Shown here piece by piece: positions 41,621 through 50,844 of a stretch of DNA of 64,000 bases (positions are counted from its first letter, which is position 1; each line of letters begins with the position of its first letter). The notes under the pieces were generated by a model. It was not told the DNA's origin and did not search any database. It saw only the letters and a list, made by a program, of their open reading frames with translations. The position numbers and the translations under genes were made by a program. Origin of the DNA: DASWZN01 sp963841635 (GTDB lineage Bacteria > Acidobacteriota > Terriglobia > Bryobacterales > Bryobacteraceae); NCBI GenBank assembly GCA_963841635.1, contig CAWJDO010000002.1, forward strand, positions 2,542,001 to 2,606,000, written 5' to 3'.

Positions 41621-42755
41621 GCGGATGCTATGTCGGACGTCACTCCTCTTTCTTCTGGCCGGAGCGGTCTTTGCCCAATTCCCGGGCCTGACGCTCCCGC
41701 CCAGCGGCAACAACCAGAAAGCGGTCGTCACGCAGTATGTCGGTCCGGTTCAAGTGACCATCGAATACTCGAGCCCGGCCGTCCACAGCCCTACCGGGAC
41801 GGACAGGCGGGGACAGATCTGGGGCAAGCTGGTGCCCTACGGGCTGACGGATCTCGGCTTCGGCAACGGCAAACCCGATCCGTGGCGGGCCGGAGCCAAC
41901 GAGAACACGGTCTTCGCGGTCTCTAACGATGTCAGCATCGAGGGAAAGACCCTGCCGGCTGGCCGTTATGGACTGCACATGATTCCCGGCGCCGACGAGT
42001 GGACCATCATCTTCTCGAAGAACTCCTCGGCCTGGGGTAGCTTCTTCTATGACGATAGCCAGGACGCGCTGCGGGTCACGGTCAAGCCTCACAAGCACGA
42101 TTACCGCGAGTGGCTGACTTACGAGTTCACCGTGCGCAAGCCTGAAGAAGCCACGGCGGAGCTGCAATGGGAAGAGCTGTCCGTCCCGTGGACCATCAAA
42201 GTCGCCGACGCGAACGAGATCTACTTCTCGAAGCTGCAGCGCGAGCTGACCACAGTACCGGGCTTTCTTCCAGAGGGCTACGACGCCGCCGTTCGGTTCT
42301 GCGTGACGGCAAATGTCCATCTGGACCAGGCGCTGAAGTGGGCGGACGCGGCGATCAGCTCGCCCTTCGTGGGACGTGAGGACTTCAACACGCTCAGCAC
42401 CAAGGCTCTGGTCTTGACGAAGATGGGCCGGGACGCGGACGCCAAGGCCGTCATGGAGACCGCTCTGCACCACCCCACGGCAAGGCCTGTCGATATCCAC
42501 CAATACGGACGCCAGTTGCTGGCCGCCAAGAAGACCGCGGAGGCGATGGCGGTGTTCCAGTACAACGCCCAGCGCAACGGCGACGCATGGCCGGTCCACG
42601 TGGGGCTCGCGCGCGGCTACTCGGCCACCGGCGACTTACAGAAGGCGCTCGAGCAAGCGAAGATGGCGCTGCCCCAGGCGCCCGACCCTCTCAACCGCCA
42701 AGGCTTGGAGGGCATGATCGCGACCCTCTCGAAAGGGAAGCCGCTCGACCAGTAG
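41619..42755 (+). CDS. Exported DUF2911-domain protein with TPR-like tail
   Basis: A 378-residue protein. The signal peptide (1 to about 19, AGAVFAQ) is followed by a DUF2911 domain (about 30-190), with 'VTIEYSSPAVHSPTGTDRRG' in part (about 46), 'PWRAGANENTVF' (about 88) and 'LPAGRYGLHMIPGADEWTIIFS' in part. TPR-type helices (about 225-370) end the protein. DUF2911 proteins are common in Bacteroidota and Acidobacteriota, and their function is unknown. No Shine-Dalgarno site; a -10-like CATAAT lies 6 nt upstream within an inverted repeat. Confidence 0.85.
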   Translation: MRMLCRTSLLFLLAGAVFAQFPGLTLPPSGNNQKAVVTQYVGPVQVTIEYSSPAVHSPTGTDRRGQIWGKLVPYGLTDLGFGNGKPDPWRAGANENTVFAVSNDVSIEGKTLPAGRYGLHMIPGADEWTIIFSKNSSAWGSFFYDDSQDALRVTVKPHKHDYREWLTYEFTVRKPEEATAELQWEELSVPWTIKVADANEIYFSKLQRELTTVPGFLPEGYDAAVRFCVTANVHLDQALKWADAAISSPFVGREDFNTLSTKALVLTKMGRDADAKAVMETALHHPTARPVDIHQYGRQLLAAKKTAEAMAVFQYNAQRNGDAWPVHVGLARGYSATGDLQKALEQAKMALPQAPDPLNRQGLEGMIATLSKGKPLDQ

Positions 42756-42764
42756 GTTGGAAGG

Positions 42765-42790
42765 CCGCTTCCTGACGGTCGCGGTCCGGT
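42765..42790 (+). repeat. REP-like element, family III (copy i)
   Basis: CCGCTTCCTGACGGTCGCGG followed by TCCGGT fills most of the 40-bp gap between the convergent DUF2911 and methyltransferase genes. Confidence 0.7.
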
Positions 42791-42795
42791 GCCGG

Positions 42796-43599
42796 CTAGG
42801 CCGGGTTCACTTCCAGCTTTCCGGCGCGGAAGGCGCGGAGATACTGGGCGCAGAATTCGTCGCGGCCCAGCAGCGCTTCGGCGGCGGCGACGTTGGCCAT
42901 GAGCTGGCGGTCGCAGGGATCGAGGATGGCTGTGTCCAGACCGCGGGCCATCAGCAGCGTCAGGAAGGTCTGGTTCATGAGCTTGCGGGCGGGCACGCCG
43001 AACGACACATTGCTCAGCCCGACGCTGGTGTGGACGCCGGGGAAGCGCTGCTTGATGCAGCCGATGGCGTCGGCGACGGCGGCGCCGTGCTCGGAGCCTG
43101 TGCTGATGGGGATCACGCAGGGATCGACGAAGATGTCGTCGGGATCGAGACCCTCTCGGGTGAGGCGGTCGACCAGGCGTGAGGCAGTGTCGAGGCGATC
43201 CGTTACGCCCGTGGGCGTGCCGGCCGAACTCATGCAGAGCGCGATCACACGGGCGCGATATTCCTTGACGACCGGGAGCAGGCCGTCGATCCTGGCCGGC
43301 TCGTCGGTGATGGAATTCACGATCGGCCGCTGCTTGCAGAGCGGCAGCGCATGCCGCAGGGCGTCGGGGTCGGAGCTATCGACCGAAAGCGGAAGGTCCG
43401 TGGCTTCCTGAACCACGCCGATCAGCCACTCGAGCGACTCGGCCTCGCGGCCCGGAACGCCGCCGTTGACGTCGAGCATGTCGGCGCCGGCGGCCGCCTG
43501 CCGCTGCGCCAGGTCGCGGATGAACTGCGCGTCTCTTGCCTCGACAGCGGCACCCACCTTCTTACGGGTGGCGTTGATTAATTCACCGATGAGTAACAT
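42796..43599 (-). CDS. Methyltetrahydrofolate:corrinoid methyltransferase (pterin-binding, AcsE/MtvA-like)
   Basis: A 267-residue TIM-barrel protein of the pterin-binding (DHPS-like) family. It has 'LIGELINATRK' (2-12, family start), 'GADMLDVNGGVPG' (about 39-51, with the Asp and Asn that hold the pterin) and 'SVDSSDPDALRHAL' (about 71). This subgroup moves a methyl group between tetrahydrofolate and a corrinoid protein (AcsE, MtvA), and the same domain occurs in MetH. The ATG at 43599 is preferred because AGAGGA lies upstream and the family starts there; it overlaps the metF stop by 17 bp. It faces away from the corrinoid operon, whose corrinoid protein is its likely partner. Confidence 0.88.
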   Translation of the reverse strand: MLLIGELINATRKKVGAAVEARDAQFIRDLAQRQAAAGADMLDVNGGVPGREAESLEWLIGVVQEATDLPLSVDSSDPDALRHALPLCKQRPIVNSITDEPARIDGLLPVVKEYRARVIALCMSSAGTPTGVTDRLDTASRLVDRLTREGLDPDDIFVDPCVIPISTGSEHGAAVADAIGCIKQRFPGVHTSVGLSNVSFGVPARKLMNQTFLTLLMARGLDTAILDPCDRQLMANVAAAEALLGRDEFCAQYLRAFRAGKLEVNPA

Positions 43600-45094
43600 G
43601 AGTCCTCTTTGATAAGTTGTCGGTCCCGGCAAAGCGGTTGACCAGGGCGTTGGAGCGATCGAGCGACCAGTCGCGCGGCGGAATCAGCGTACCGGCGAAG
43701 CGGGCGGGATCTTCACCGAGGGCCAGCGAGGCCTGGTATACCTGGTTCCACAAGCAGGGCAGATCTGGGTGGGCCTCGCAGGTTCCGTCCACCCGCGAGC
43801 CGCCGCACGGCCCATTCCGCAATTCCTTGTAGCACCAGCGCATCGAACAGCCAGCATAACTCAAATGATCTTGAATGCAGTCGCCGCAACTCTGGCAGCC
43901 GAGCGTCGCCTTGCGGTAGAGCGACGAGACGCCCAGTAACTTGCGCCACAGGCGGCCGGTCTGGTGAGTGGCGAAGAAGCGGGCCACAAACGTGTCCGGG
44001 GCGATCAGGTGGCGGTGCGCGGCGCTGGAGAGTCGTTCGACGAAGCGCGGACGTTGAGTGCGCAGGCCCGCCTGATAGGGGCCGCTTGCATCGCTGAGGC
44101 CGTCCGGGCCGGTGGGCAACAGATGGAATTCGCCCGGGCAGGGAAAGACCAGATCCTCCATTCGGCGGCGCCAGTCCTTGCCAATGGCTGCAGCGCGATC
44201 GAGGATGGTCACGAAATCCCGGTACACCAGACCGAAGCCGCCGATGTGGGCTCCGGCGAAGCCGAGGTCTTTCACCGCCGCCACCATCAGCGCGGCGCGC
44301 TCGAGGCGCTGGGGTTTCTTCTCGCCTTCGATGCGGCGAACGAAATCGGCGCTGACCACGCAGCCGGCCAACTCTCCGCTCTGCATCATGCGCGCCACGG
44401 TCGGCGTGGGGACATAGACGTTCGCCAGCACGGGCGTATCGGCGAGTCCCTCGCGCTCCATATATTGCTTGAGCGCGACCAGTTTGCGCAGGTTGAAGCC
44501 GACCTGGGTGACGAGGAAGCGGGCGCCGAGAGCGATCTTCAGACGCATCTTGTAAAGCTGCATCATCAGATCGGGTTCGTTTTGTTTGAACGGATTGACC
44601 ACCGCGCCGGGGAAGAAATCGAACGGAGAAGTACGGACGGCGCGCGAGCCGAGGTGGTATTCGAGACCGCCGCCGAGGGCGCGCACCAACGCCAGGATCA
44701 GGGCGGAATCCAGATCGTGAACCGGCTTAGAGCGGCCGAGGAACGCGTCCTTCTGCGCGTCGCCGGTCAGGGCCAGCACGTTCTCCACACCGAGGTGCGC
44801 GAGCGAGTGAAGGCGCGCTTCGATGAGCGAGCGGTTGCCGTCCTTGCCGCTGAGGTGCGCGATGGGCGTGAGGTCCAGCGCGAGGCAGCGGGCGGCGAAC
44901 GCCTCGGGTGGCAGGGCCGGGTTACCGCCGGGAAGATCGGTGAGGCTGATCACCTCCACCGGGCCGCACTCATGCGCGGCGTCGCGGACGAAGGCTTCGG
45001 CCTCAGGCACGGTGTGGTCGCGGCCGAGCACGAGTTCGGCGGAACAGACGAACTCGCTCCGGGCGAGAGAGGCTTTGAGAAAATTGTCAGGCAT
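43583..45094 (-). CDS. metF: Methylenetetrahydrofolate reductase with MetV-like C-terminal domain
   Basis: A 503-residue fused enzyme. The N-terminal FAD-binding MetF barrel (about 8-300) has 'CSAELVLGRD' (about 17) and 'LALTGD' (about 109). The C-terminal MTHFR_C/MetV-like domain (about 385-480) is cysteine-rich, with 'CQSCGDC', 'GCSMRWCYKELRNGPCGGS' and 'DGTCEAHPDLPCLW'. MetV-type partners occur in anaerobes and in some aerobes. The enzyme interconverts methylene- and methyl-THF. Beside a corrinoid methyltransferase set, it could oxidise methyl-THF for catabolism or make it for methionine. A TTG at 45112 is an alternative start with a TATGAT box 12 nt upstream. Confidence 0.9.
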   Translation of the reverse strand: MPDNFLKASLARSEFVCSAELVLGRDHTVPEAEAFVRDAAHECGPVEVISLTDLPGGNPALPPEAFAARCLALDLTPIAHLSGKDGNRSLIEARLHSLAHLGVENVLALTGDAQKDAFLGRSKPVHDLDSALILALVRALGGGLEYHLGSRAVRTSPFDFFPGAVVNPFKQNEPDLMMQLYKMRLKIALGARFLVTQVGFNLRKLVALKQYMEREGLADTPVLANVYVPTPTVARMMQSGELAGCVVSADFVRRIEGEKKPQRLERAALMVAAVKDLGFAGAHIGGFGLVYRDFVTILDRAAAIGKDWRRRMEDLVFPCPGEFHLLPTGPDGLSDASGPYQAGLRTQRPRFVERLSSAAHRHLIAPDTFVARFFATHQTGRLWRKLLGVSSLYRKATLGCQSCGDCIQDHLSYAGCSMRWCYKELRNGPCGGSRVDGTCEAHPDLPCLWNQVYQASLALGEDPARFAGTLIPPRDWSLDRSNALVNRFAGTDNLSKRTHVTHR

Positions 45095-45160
45095 AGACGG
45101 CCTGTCACTCAAGCGCGGGATTCATCATATCATTATGGGGAACCGGGTGCGGTCCTCTTT

Positions 45161-46417
45161 ATGACAAGTCGAGAACGTCTGCTTGCGGCGCTCAATCACC
45201 GGCAGCCCGACCGGGTGCCGATCGACCTGGGCGGGACGGGCGTGAGCGGGATCCACGCCAGCGTGGTGGCCGCGTTGCGCGAACACTACGGCCTGGCGGA
45301 GCGGCCGGTCAAAATCCACGAGCCCTACCAGATGTTGGGGATGGTGGATGAGGACCTGGCGGATGCCATGGGGCTGGATGTGGCGGGGATCCCGGCGCCG
45401 AAGACGCTGTTTGGATTCCCGGCGCGGGATTGGGAGCCGTTCCGGCTGTGGGACCGGGACGTGCTGGTGCCGGGCTCGTTCGAGACGACCGTCGATGCCA
45501 ACGGCGATCTGCTGATCTACCCGGAGGGCGACAGGTCGGTTGCGGCCAGCGGACGCATGCCCAAGGGCGGCTACTTTTTCGACAGCATCATCCGGCAGGA
45601 ACCGATCGACGACGACCGCCTCGATCCGGCGGACAATTTGGAAGAGTTCGGCCCGATCAGCGAGGAAGATCTGGCGCACTATCGCCGCGCGGCCGAGGCC
45701 GGCTGTGGCGGGCGCGGCGCGATCGCGAGCCTTCCGGGAACCGCGCTGGGCGACATCGCGCTGGTGCCCGCCCCGTTTCTCAAGCGTCCCAAAGGCATCC
45801 GGGACGTCGCGGAGTGGTACGTTTCCACGCGCTCGCGCCGCGACTACATTCACCGCATCTTCGCAAAGCAGGTGGAATACGCGCTGGCGAACCTGGCGCG
45901 GATTCACGAGGCCGCCGGCGACGACGCTTTCGACGCGGTGTTCACCTGCGGCACAGACTTCGGCACGCAGACTTCGTCGTTCTGCTCCGCGGCTACGTTT
46001 GACGAGCTGTGGCTGCCCTACTACCGCGAGATCAATGGATGGATCCACAAACACACGCGGTGGAAAACGTTCAAGCACAGTTGCGGGGCGGTGGGGAGGT
46101 TCATCCAGTCGTTCATCGAGGCGGGCTTCGACATTCTGAACCCGGTGCAGTGTTCGGCCACGGGAATGGAGCCGCGGCGCCTGAAGGACGAGTTCGGATC
46201 CGCTATTGTGTTCTGGGGCGGCGGCGTGGACACGCAGAAGACGCTCCCGTTCGGAACGCCGGAGGAGGTGCGGCGCGAGGTTCTGGAGCGCTGTGAGATC
46301 TTCGCTCCGGGCGGCGGCTTCGTGTTCAACACCATTCACAACGTGCAGGCCGGGACGCCGGTGGCCAATGTTGTGGCCATGCTGGACGCGGTCCGCGAAT
46401 TCAACGGGAGGAACTGA
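45161..46417 (+). CDS. UroD-family methyltransferase 1 (MtvB/O-demethylase-like)
   Basis: A 418-residue protein of the uroporphyrinogen decarboxylase superfamily, in the clade of corrinoid-linked methyltransferases. It opens 'MTSRERLLAALNHRQPDRVP' (1-20), the common start of this clade. It has a candidate zinc site at H306-S-C308 ('FKHSCGA') and a Cys in 'NPVQCSA' (about 331). Members such as acetogenic MtvB take methyl groups from methoxylated aromatics to a corrinoid protein. It heads the eight-gene operon and is 2 bp from the exported six-hairpin enzyme gene. Substrate unknown. The 66-bp divergent gap to metF holds TATCAT/CATTAT and TATGAT boxes. Confidence 0.85.
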   Translation: MTSRERLLAALNHRQPDRVPIDLGGTGVSGIHASVVAALREHYGLAERPVKIHEPYQMLGMVDEDLADAMGLDVAGIPAPKTLFGFPARDWEPFRLWDRDVLVPGSFETTVDANGDLLIYPEGDRSVAASGRMPKGGYFFDSIIRQEPIDDDRLDPADNLEEFGPISEEDLAHYRRAAEAGCGGRGAIASLPGTALGDIALVPAPFLKRPKGIRDVAEWYVSTRSRRDYIHRIFAKQVEYALANLARIHEAAGDDAFDAVFTCGTDFGTQTSSFCSAATFDELWLPYYREINGWIHKHTRWKTFKHSCGAVGRFIQSFIEAGFDILNPVQCSATGMEPRRLKDEFGSAIVFWGGGVDTQKTLPFGTPEEVRREVLERCEIFAPGGGFVFNTIHNVQAGTPVANVVAMLDAVREFNGRN

Positions 46418-46419
46418 GG

Positions 46420-48618
46420 ATGACGCGGCGGACGCTTCTTGGCTGGGCGGGGGCGGCGGCTCTTGCGGGCACGCGCGGCTCGCAGGCGGGGCAGGCGGCG
46501 CCACAACTCGGCAGCTGGCTCGACGACGAACACGGACTGCCGTGCTATCGGTATCTGGGCCCGCTGTCGTTTCGTGCTGCCCGGCTACCGGACGACCCGT
46601 TTTTCCTTCTGGGGAATTACCGGCTGACTCTGTTCGTGCACGCCAGCGGTCGGTACCAGCTCATCACGGGCGAGCGCGCCTGGGCGCGAATGAACGGCGG
46701 GGACGCGCCCGGGACCGGGGCGAATGCGGCGGCAGTCGTTGTCGACGGCGTGCGGCATGAGTTGGTGGGTGCAGAGCAGCCGGCGGCAGTGGCGGCGGAG
46801 AAGGTCTTCGGGGTCGGCTTTGCGCGTTACGAGTATCGGCTGGGGCCGTCCTTGATAGTCACGCGGACCATTTCCGTTCTTCCATCACGGAAGCCGGGCG
46901 AGGGGACACCGGCATTCCGGGTTACGGTCCGGCTGCATAACAGCGGCGCGAGCGCGCTCAGGCTGTCCTACACCGAGAGCGTGCGGGCCAACTACGAACC
47001 GATCCTGACGGAGTACGCCGAAGAGCGGCGGCTGGCGAAGTACACGCACGAGGTGACGCAAGCGGCAGGGATCGTACGGGCGGAGACGAGGGTGCATGGC
47101 CGGCGGCCGCTTTCGTTTGCACCCGCGGGGCAGATGTCGCGGCTTGATGGCGCGCCTCCGGTGCTGTTCATGAGGGCCGGTTCGCCGATGAGCCTCTCTT
47201 CGGACAAGGACCAGCTCACGTTGCACTGTGACGTCGAAGTCGAGGCGACCGGCGCACGAGAGATCAACTTCGTGGTGGGCTACTCGTACGATCCGGCGAC
47301 GGTGGCGATCGAGGCTCTGGCAGCGAGCCTGCTCGGCGGCGGGGACTTCGGCGCGGCCTGGCAGAAAGCGATCCCCGCGTTTGCCGATGAGCCCGACGTC
47401 GAGCTGCGGCGCGAGATGCGCTGGGATGCCGCCGTGCTGGAGGCGATGGCCACGTACAAGGAGTATTACGACGAGACGCTGGTGCCGCAGGGCACCGTGT
47501 ACGACTACATGTGGGGCCAGATGCTGAGCAATCGCGACTTTGCCCAGCACGCGCTTCCGCTGTGCCACACCAACCCGGCGTTGGCGCGGTCGGTGCTGCG
47601 GTTCATCATGAAGCGCATGGTGCCGGACGGAGAGATCAAGCTCAGCGACGAAGGGTACGGTTGGGCGGCGCACGGGCCGATGCTGACGAGCGACCAGCAG
47701 CTCTACTACTTCATGCTGCTGGCGGAGTATCTGCGCGCGACCCGCGATCGGTCGATCCTGAGCGAGGAACTCGGCTACTATCCGCTGGAGTGCGGCGGCA
47801 AGGGAAGCGGGCTCGATCATGTGCGGCGGGCGTTTCTGTTTCTGCGGGACCGCATCGCGACGGGACCGCACGGCCTGGTGCGGCTGTGGAACTCCGACTG
47901 GAACGATATGTTCTACTGGTGGCCCAACCAGATCGCGTACAACGTGATGTTCTCGAACGCGGAGTCGCACATGAACTCGGCGATGGCCGTCGCGATCCTG
48001 GGCGACCTGGCGTCGGTGCTGCCGCAGGACGATGAACTCGTCGCCGCGGTGCGCGAATATCGCGGGGAGATTTTGAACGCCTACCTGCGGGATTGGGGAT
48101 CGCGCCCGTTTCCGCGCCGCGCCTACCTGGGGCGCGACCAGGTCTACGGCGACGGCGACATGTGGCTCGAGCCGCAGGGATTCACGCTGCAGATTCCGGA
48201 GCTGGACCGCGAGCGGAAGGGGCGCTTGTGGAGTGAGATCCAGCAGCGCCTGGTGGCGGGCGAGGCGATGGGAGCGCGGCAGATCGAGAAGCCCGTGGCG
48301 AAGGCAGCCACCGAGGCGGGCTCGCGCGAGAACGGCGGCTTCTGGTATGCGCTGAACGGCCCGCTCATCCTGGGCGTTGCGACCTTCGACCGGGAGGCGG
48401 CGGGCGAGCTTCTCAAGAAGATGACGTTCGCGAACTACGCGCGCCGCTTTCCGCAGTATTGGACCGGCCAGTGGGCGGCGTCCGACAGCCTCGATTCTTC
48501 GCTGCTGCCTTCGGAGGGGTTGTCGGGAAACTGGATCTACTGCGCGCATGCGCACGCCTGGCCGCTTTACTGCTACCTGCGGCTGAAGGAGCGTGCGAAG
48601 ATGGTTCCTCGGGAATAG
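46420..48618 (+). CDS. Exported six-hairpin glycosidase or phosphorylase-like enzyme (GH94/GH36 clan)
   Basis: A 732-residue protein. An N-terminal MTRRTLLGW twin-arginine-type signal (1 to about 26) is followed by a beta-sandwich N-domain (about 35-300) and an (alpha/alpha)6 barrel (about 320-725). The catalytic-type motif is 'NSDWNDMF' (D493-W-N-D496), as in the GH94 'DWNDG' region. Other (alpha/alpha)6 families (GH116, GH133) are possible. Family members cleave or phosphorolyse beta-linked disaccharides. Export argues for hydrolysis, as free phosphate and phosphorylated sugar outside the cell make little sense. It is linked to UroD gene 1 (2 bp) and the corrinoid gene (11 bp), an unusual place for such an enzyme. 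Confidence 0.7.
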   Translation: MTRRTLLGWAGAAALAGTRGSQAGQAAPQLGSWLDDEHGLPCYRYLGPLSFRAARLPDDPFFLLGNYRLTLFVHASGRYQLITGERAWARMNGGDAPGTGANAAAVVVDGVRHELVGAEQPAAVAAEKVFGVGFARYEYRLGPSLIVTRTISVLPSRKPGEGTPAFRVTVRLHNSGASALRLSYTESVRANYEPILTEYAEERRLAKYTHEVTQAAGIVRAETRVHGRRPLSFAPAGQMSRLDGAPPVLFMRAGSPMSLSSDKDQLTLHCDVEVEATGAREINFVVGYSYDPATVAIEALAASLLGGGDFGAAWQKAIPAFADEPDVELRREMRWDAAVLEAMATYKEYYDETLVPQGTVYDYMWGQMLSNRDFAQHALPLCHTNPALARSVLRFIMKRMVPDGEIKLSDEGYGWAAHGPMLTSDQQLYYFMLLAEYLRATRDRSILSEELGYYPLECGGKGSGLDHVRRAFLFLRDRIATGPHGLVRLWNSDWNDMFYWWPNQIAYNVMFSNAESHMNSAMAVAILGDLASVLPQDDELVAAVREYRGEILNAYLRDWGSRPFPRRAYLGRDQVYGDGDMWLEPQGFTLQIPELDRERKGRLWSEIQQRLVAGEAMGARQIEKPVAKAATEAGSRENGGFWYALNGPLILGVATFDREAAGELLKKMTFANYARRFPQYWTGQWAASDSLDSSLLPSEGLSGNWIYCAHAHAWPLYCYLRLKERAKMVPRE

Positions 48619-48629
48619 CGGAGGTTTGA

Positions 48630-49268
48630 ATGAGTGACTTCGGCGGACTTTACGACGCAATCTTGAATGGCGATCAAAAAACTTCGGTCGCGCTGACGAA
48701 ACAGGCGCTGGAAGAGGGCGTGGAGCCGTTGAACCTGATCCATCGCTACATGATTCCGGCGATGGACGAGGCCGGAAAACGCTTCGAGTGCGAGGATTTC
48801 TTCGTGCCGGAGCTGCTGCTGGCGGCGCGCGCCATGAAGGGCGCATTGGAACTGTTGCGGCCTCGCCTGGCCGCTAGCGGCGCGCAGCCCGCCGGGCGCG
48901 TGGTGATCGGCACGGTGAAAGGCGACCTGCACGATATCGGCAAGAACCTAGTCTCTTCGATGCTCGAAGGCGGCGGTTTCGAGGTGACCGACCTGGGAGC
49001 GGACGTGTCGCCCGAGAGATTCGTTGAAGCGGTCCGCAAGACCGGTGCGCAGATCGTCTGCCTGTCGGCGCTGCTGACGGTGACTATGCCGTCGATGAAG
49101 ACCACCATCGAAGCGTTTCGGCAGGCCGGGATACGCGACCAGATCAAGGTGCTGATCGGCGGCGCGCCGGTGACGGAGCAGTATGCGCGCGAGATCGGCG
49201 CCGATGGATACGGCGGAAACGCGAACGTCGCCGTGGCGCTGGCCCGGCAGATTGTGGCGGCGTCATGA
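48630..49268 (+). CDS. Corrinoid (B12-binding) methyl-carrier protein
   Basis: A 212-residue protein with the two-domain MtaC/MtvC/MtbC layout: an N-terminal helical cap (about 1-85) and a Rossmann-like B12 domain (about 88-212). The cobalt-ligand motif is D99-x-H101-x-x-G104 in 'KGDLHDIG'. It carries a methyl group on cobalamin between a methyl-donor enzyme and an acceptor enzyme. It lies 11 bp after the six-hairpin enzyme and overlaps the homocysteine methyltransferase by 4 bp. Its partners should be the UroD proteins, the folate methyltransferase, the homocysteine methyltransferase and the activator encoded nearby. Confidence 0.93.
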   Translation: MSDFGGLYDAILNGDQKTSVALTKQALEEGVEPLNLIHRYMIPAMDEAGKRFECEDFFVPELLLAARAMKGALELLRPRLAASGAQPAGRVVIGTVKGDLHDIGKNLVSSMLEGGGFEVTDLGADVSPERFVEAVRKTGAQIVCLSALLTVTMPSMKTTIEAFRQAGIRDQIKVLIGGAPVTEQYAREIGADGYGGNANVAVALARQIVAAS

Positions 49269-50122
49269 CGCAACTGCAGAAGTGGCTGGCTGAGGGGCCG
49301 CTCGTTACCGACGGTGCATGGGGCACGGAGCTGCAGAACCGCGGACTGGCCGCCGGTGAGGTGCCCGATTCATGGAACCTCGCGCACCCGGAGCGGGTGG
49401 AGGAGGTCGGAGCGGCATACCGCGAGGCGGGCAGCCGCGTGATTCTCACCAACACATTCCGCTCGAATCCCATCGCGCTGGTGGGTTCGGGCCTCGAAGG
49501 CGAGACCGAGGCGCTCAACCGCGCCGGCGTCGCCATCAGCAAGAAGGCGGCGGCCGGACAGGCGCTGGTGTTCGCATCCATTGGTCCGACGGGAAAGCTG
49601 CTTGTGACGGGCGATGTCACGCCGGAGCAAGTGCGCGACGCGTTCACGCGCCAGGCCGGCGCGCTGGCCGAAGCCGGAGCCGACGCCCTGCTGATCGAGA
49701 CTATGAGCGACGTCGAAGAGGCGCGGCTGGCACTCGCCGCCGCTCGCGGAACGGGGCTTCCGGTGATCGTCTCGTTCTCTTTCGACAGCGGCCGTAAGCA
49801 CGACCGCACGATGACGGGCGCGACACCGGAGCAGGCGGCCCGCATGGCCCAGGAAGCCGGCGCCGACGGCGTGGGCGCCAACTGCGGAGCAGGCCCGGCC
49901 GCGTTCGCGGAAATCTGTCGGCGCCTGCGCGCGGCTTGCGATCTGCCGGTGTGGCTCAAGCCGAACGCCGGGCTGCCGGGGGTCTCCACTTCGCCCGAAG
50001 AGTTCGCGGCGAGCGCGGCGGAGTTGCTGGGCGCGGGTGCGTCCTTCGTGGGCGGCTGTTGCGGTACGAGCCCGGAATTCATCCGCGCGCTGGCGAAGCG
50101 GGCCGCATGCGTTTCAAGCTGA
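49265..50122 (+). CDS. Homocysteine S-methyltransferase (BHMT/MetH N-domain type)
   Basis: A 285-residue zinc methyltransferase. The Hcy-binding barrel has 'VTDGAWGTELQNRGL' (about 14-28), 'LTNTFRSNP' (about 61-69) and complete zinc ligands C207 ('GANCGAG') and C265-C266 ('GGCCGTSP'). This is the same domain that forms the homocysteine part of MetH. Alone it can accept a methyl group from a corrinoid protein or from a small donor. Together with the pterin, B12 and activator genes nearby, it completes a split MetH. It overlaps the neighbours by 4 bp and 16 bp. Confidence 0.9.
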   Translation: MTQLQKWLAEGPLVTDGAWGTELQNRGLAAGEVPDSWNLAHPERVEEVGAAYREAGSRVILTNTFRSNPIALVGSGLEGETEALNRAGVAISKKAAAGQALVFASIGPTGKLLVTGDVTPEQVRDAFTRQAGALAEAGADALLIETMSDVEEARLALAAARGTGLPVIVSFSFDSGRKHDRTMTGATPEQAARMAQEAGADGVGANCGAGPAAFAEICRRLRAACDLPVWLKPNAGLPGVSTSPEEFAASAAELLGAGASFVGGCCGTSPEFIRALAKRAACVSS

Positions 50123-50844
50123 TCGGCTGCGAAGTCCTGTACCGCGAGCTGTGCGATGCGGTGGCGAAGGCGCCGCACGCGGTCGATGTCGAATTCCTGT
50201 CGAAGGGGCTGCACGACCTCGGCGGCGCCGGCATGCGCGCGGAACTGCAGCAGCGGATCGACGCGGTGGACGCAAGCGCGTACTCGGCGGTGTTGCTCGG
50301 TTATGCGCTGTGTGGCACCGGCCTCGACGGGCTGGTGGCGCGGGCGATTCCGATGGTGGCGCCGCGGGCCCACGACTGCATCGCGTTGCTGCTGGGCAGC
50401 CGGCACAGCTACCAGGAGTACTTCGACGCGCACCCGGGCGTTTACTACCGCTCGACCGGGTGGCTGGAACGCGGCTCAGCGCTCGAGCAATTGGCGCAGC
50501 TACGAACCGGCGTGGGCTATGCGCTCGAGGAACTCGTGCGTAAGTACGGCGAAGAGAACGGGCGGTATCTCTTCGACGAGTTCAACCGGTATCAGCGGGC
50601 TTACACGCAGCTGACGTATATAGAGACGGGGCTGGAACCGGACGACAGCTTCGAGCAGGAAGCGCGGCGCGAGGCGCGGGACCGCGGCTGGACGTTCGAG
50701 AGACTCGCGGGGAGCCTGCGGTTGTTTCGCGCACTGGTGGCGGGAGACTGGAACCCCGGGGAGTTTCTGGTTGTCGAGCCGGGATGGCGGATCGCGGCGA
50801 GCCACGACGATGACATCATTCGCGCCGAGAGGGATGTGGCATGA
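50107..50844 (+). CDS. DUF1638-family protein
   Basis: A 245-residue protein that matches DUF1638, with 'LIGCEVLYREL' at the start, 'LLGYALCGTGLDGL' (about 63-76) and 'DCIALLLGSRHSY' (about 95). DUF1638 proteins are frequent neighbours of corrinoid methyltransferase genes in methanogens and clostridia. Function is unknown; a role in methyl-substrate sensing or cofactor handling has not been shown. It overlaps the homocysteine methyltransferase by 16 bp and GH3 by 4 bp, so it is made with the operon. Confidence 0.85.
   Translation: MRFKLIGCEVLYRELCDAVAKAPHAVDVEFLSKGLHDLGGAGMRAELQQRIDAVDASAYSAVLLGYALCGTGLDGLVARAIPMVAPRAHDCIALLLGSRHSYQEYFDAHPGVYYRSTGWLERGSALEQLAQLRTGVGYALEELVRKYGEENGRYLFDEFNRYQRAYTQLTYIETGLEPDDSFEQEARREARDRGWTFERLAGSLRLFRALVAGDWNPGEFLVVEPGWRIAASHDDDIIRAERDVA

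Noticed and set aside
43964..45160. A 399-codon N-terminal extension in frame with UroD 1
   Set aside because: It lies entirely opposite metF, has no UroD homology, and the family start MTSRERLLAAL is at 45161.
45095..45160. Cobalamin riboswitch between metF and the corrinoid operon
   Set aside because: The gap is only 66 bp, too short for a B12 riboswitch, and no B12-box-like sequence was seen. The 205-bp gap at 41414-41618 is mostly repeat.
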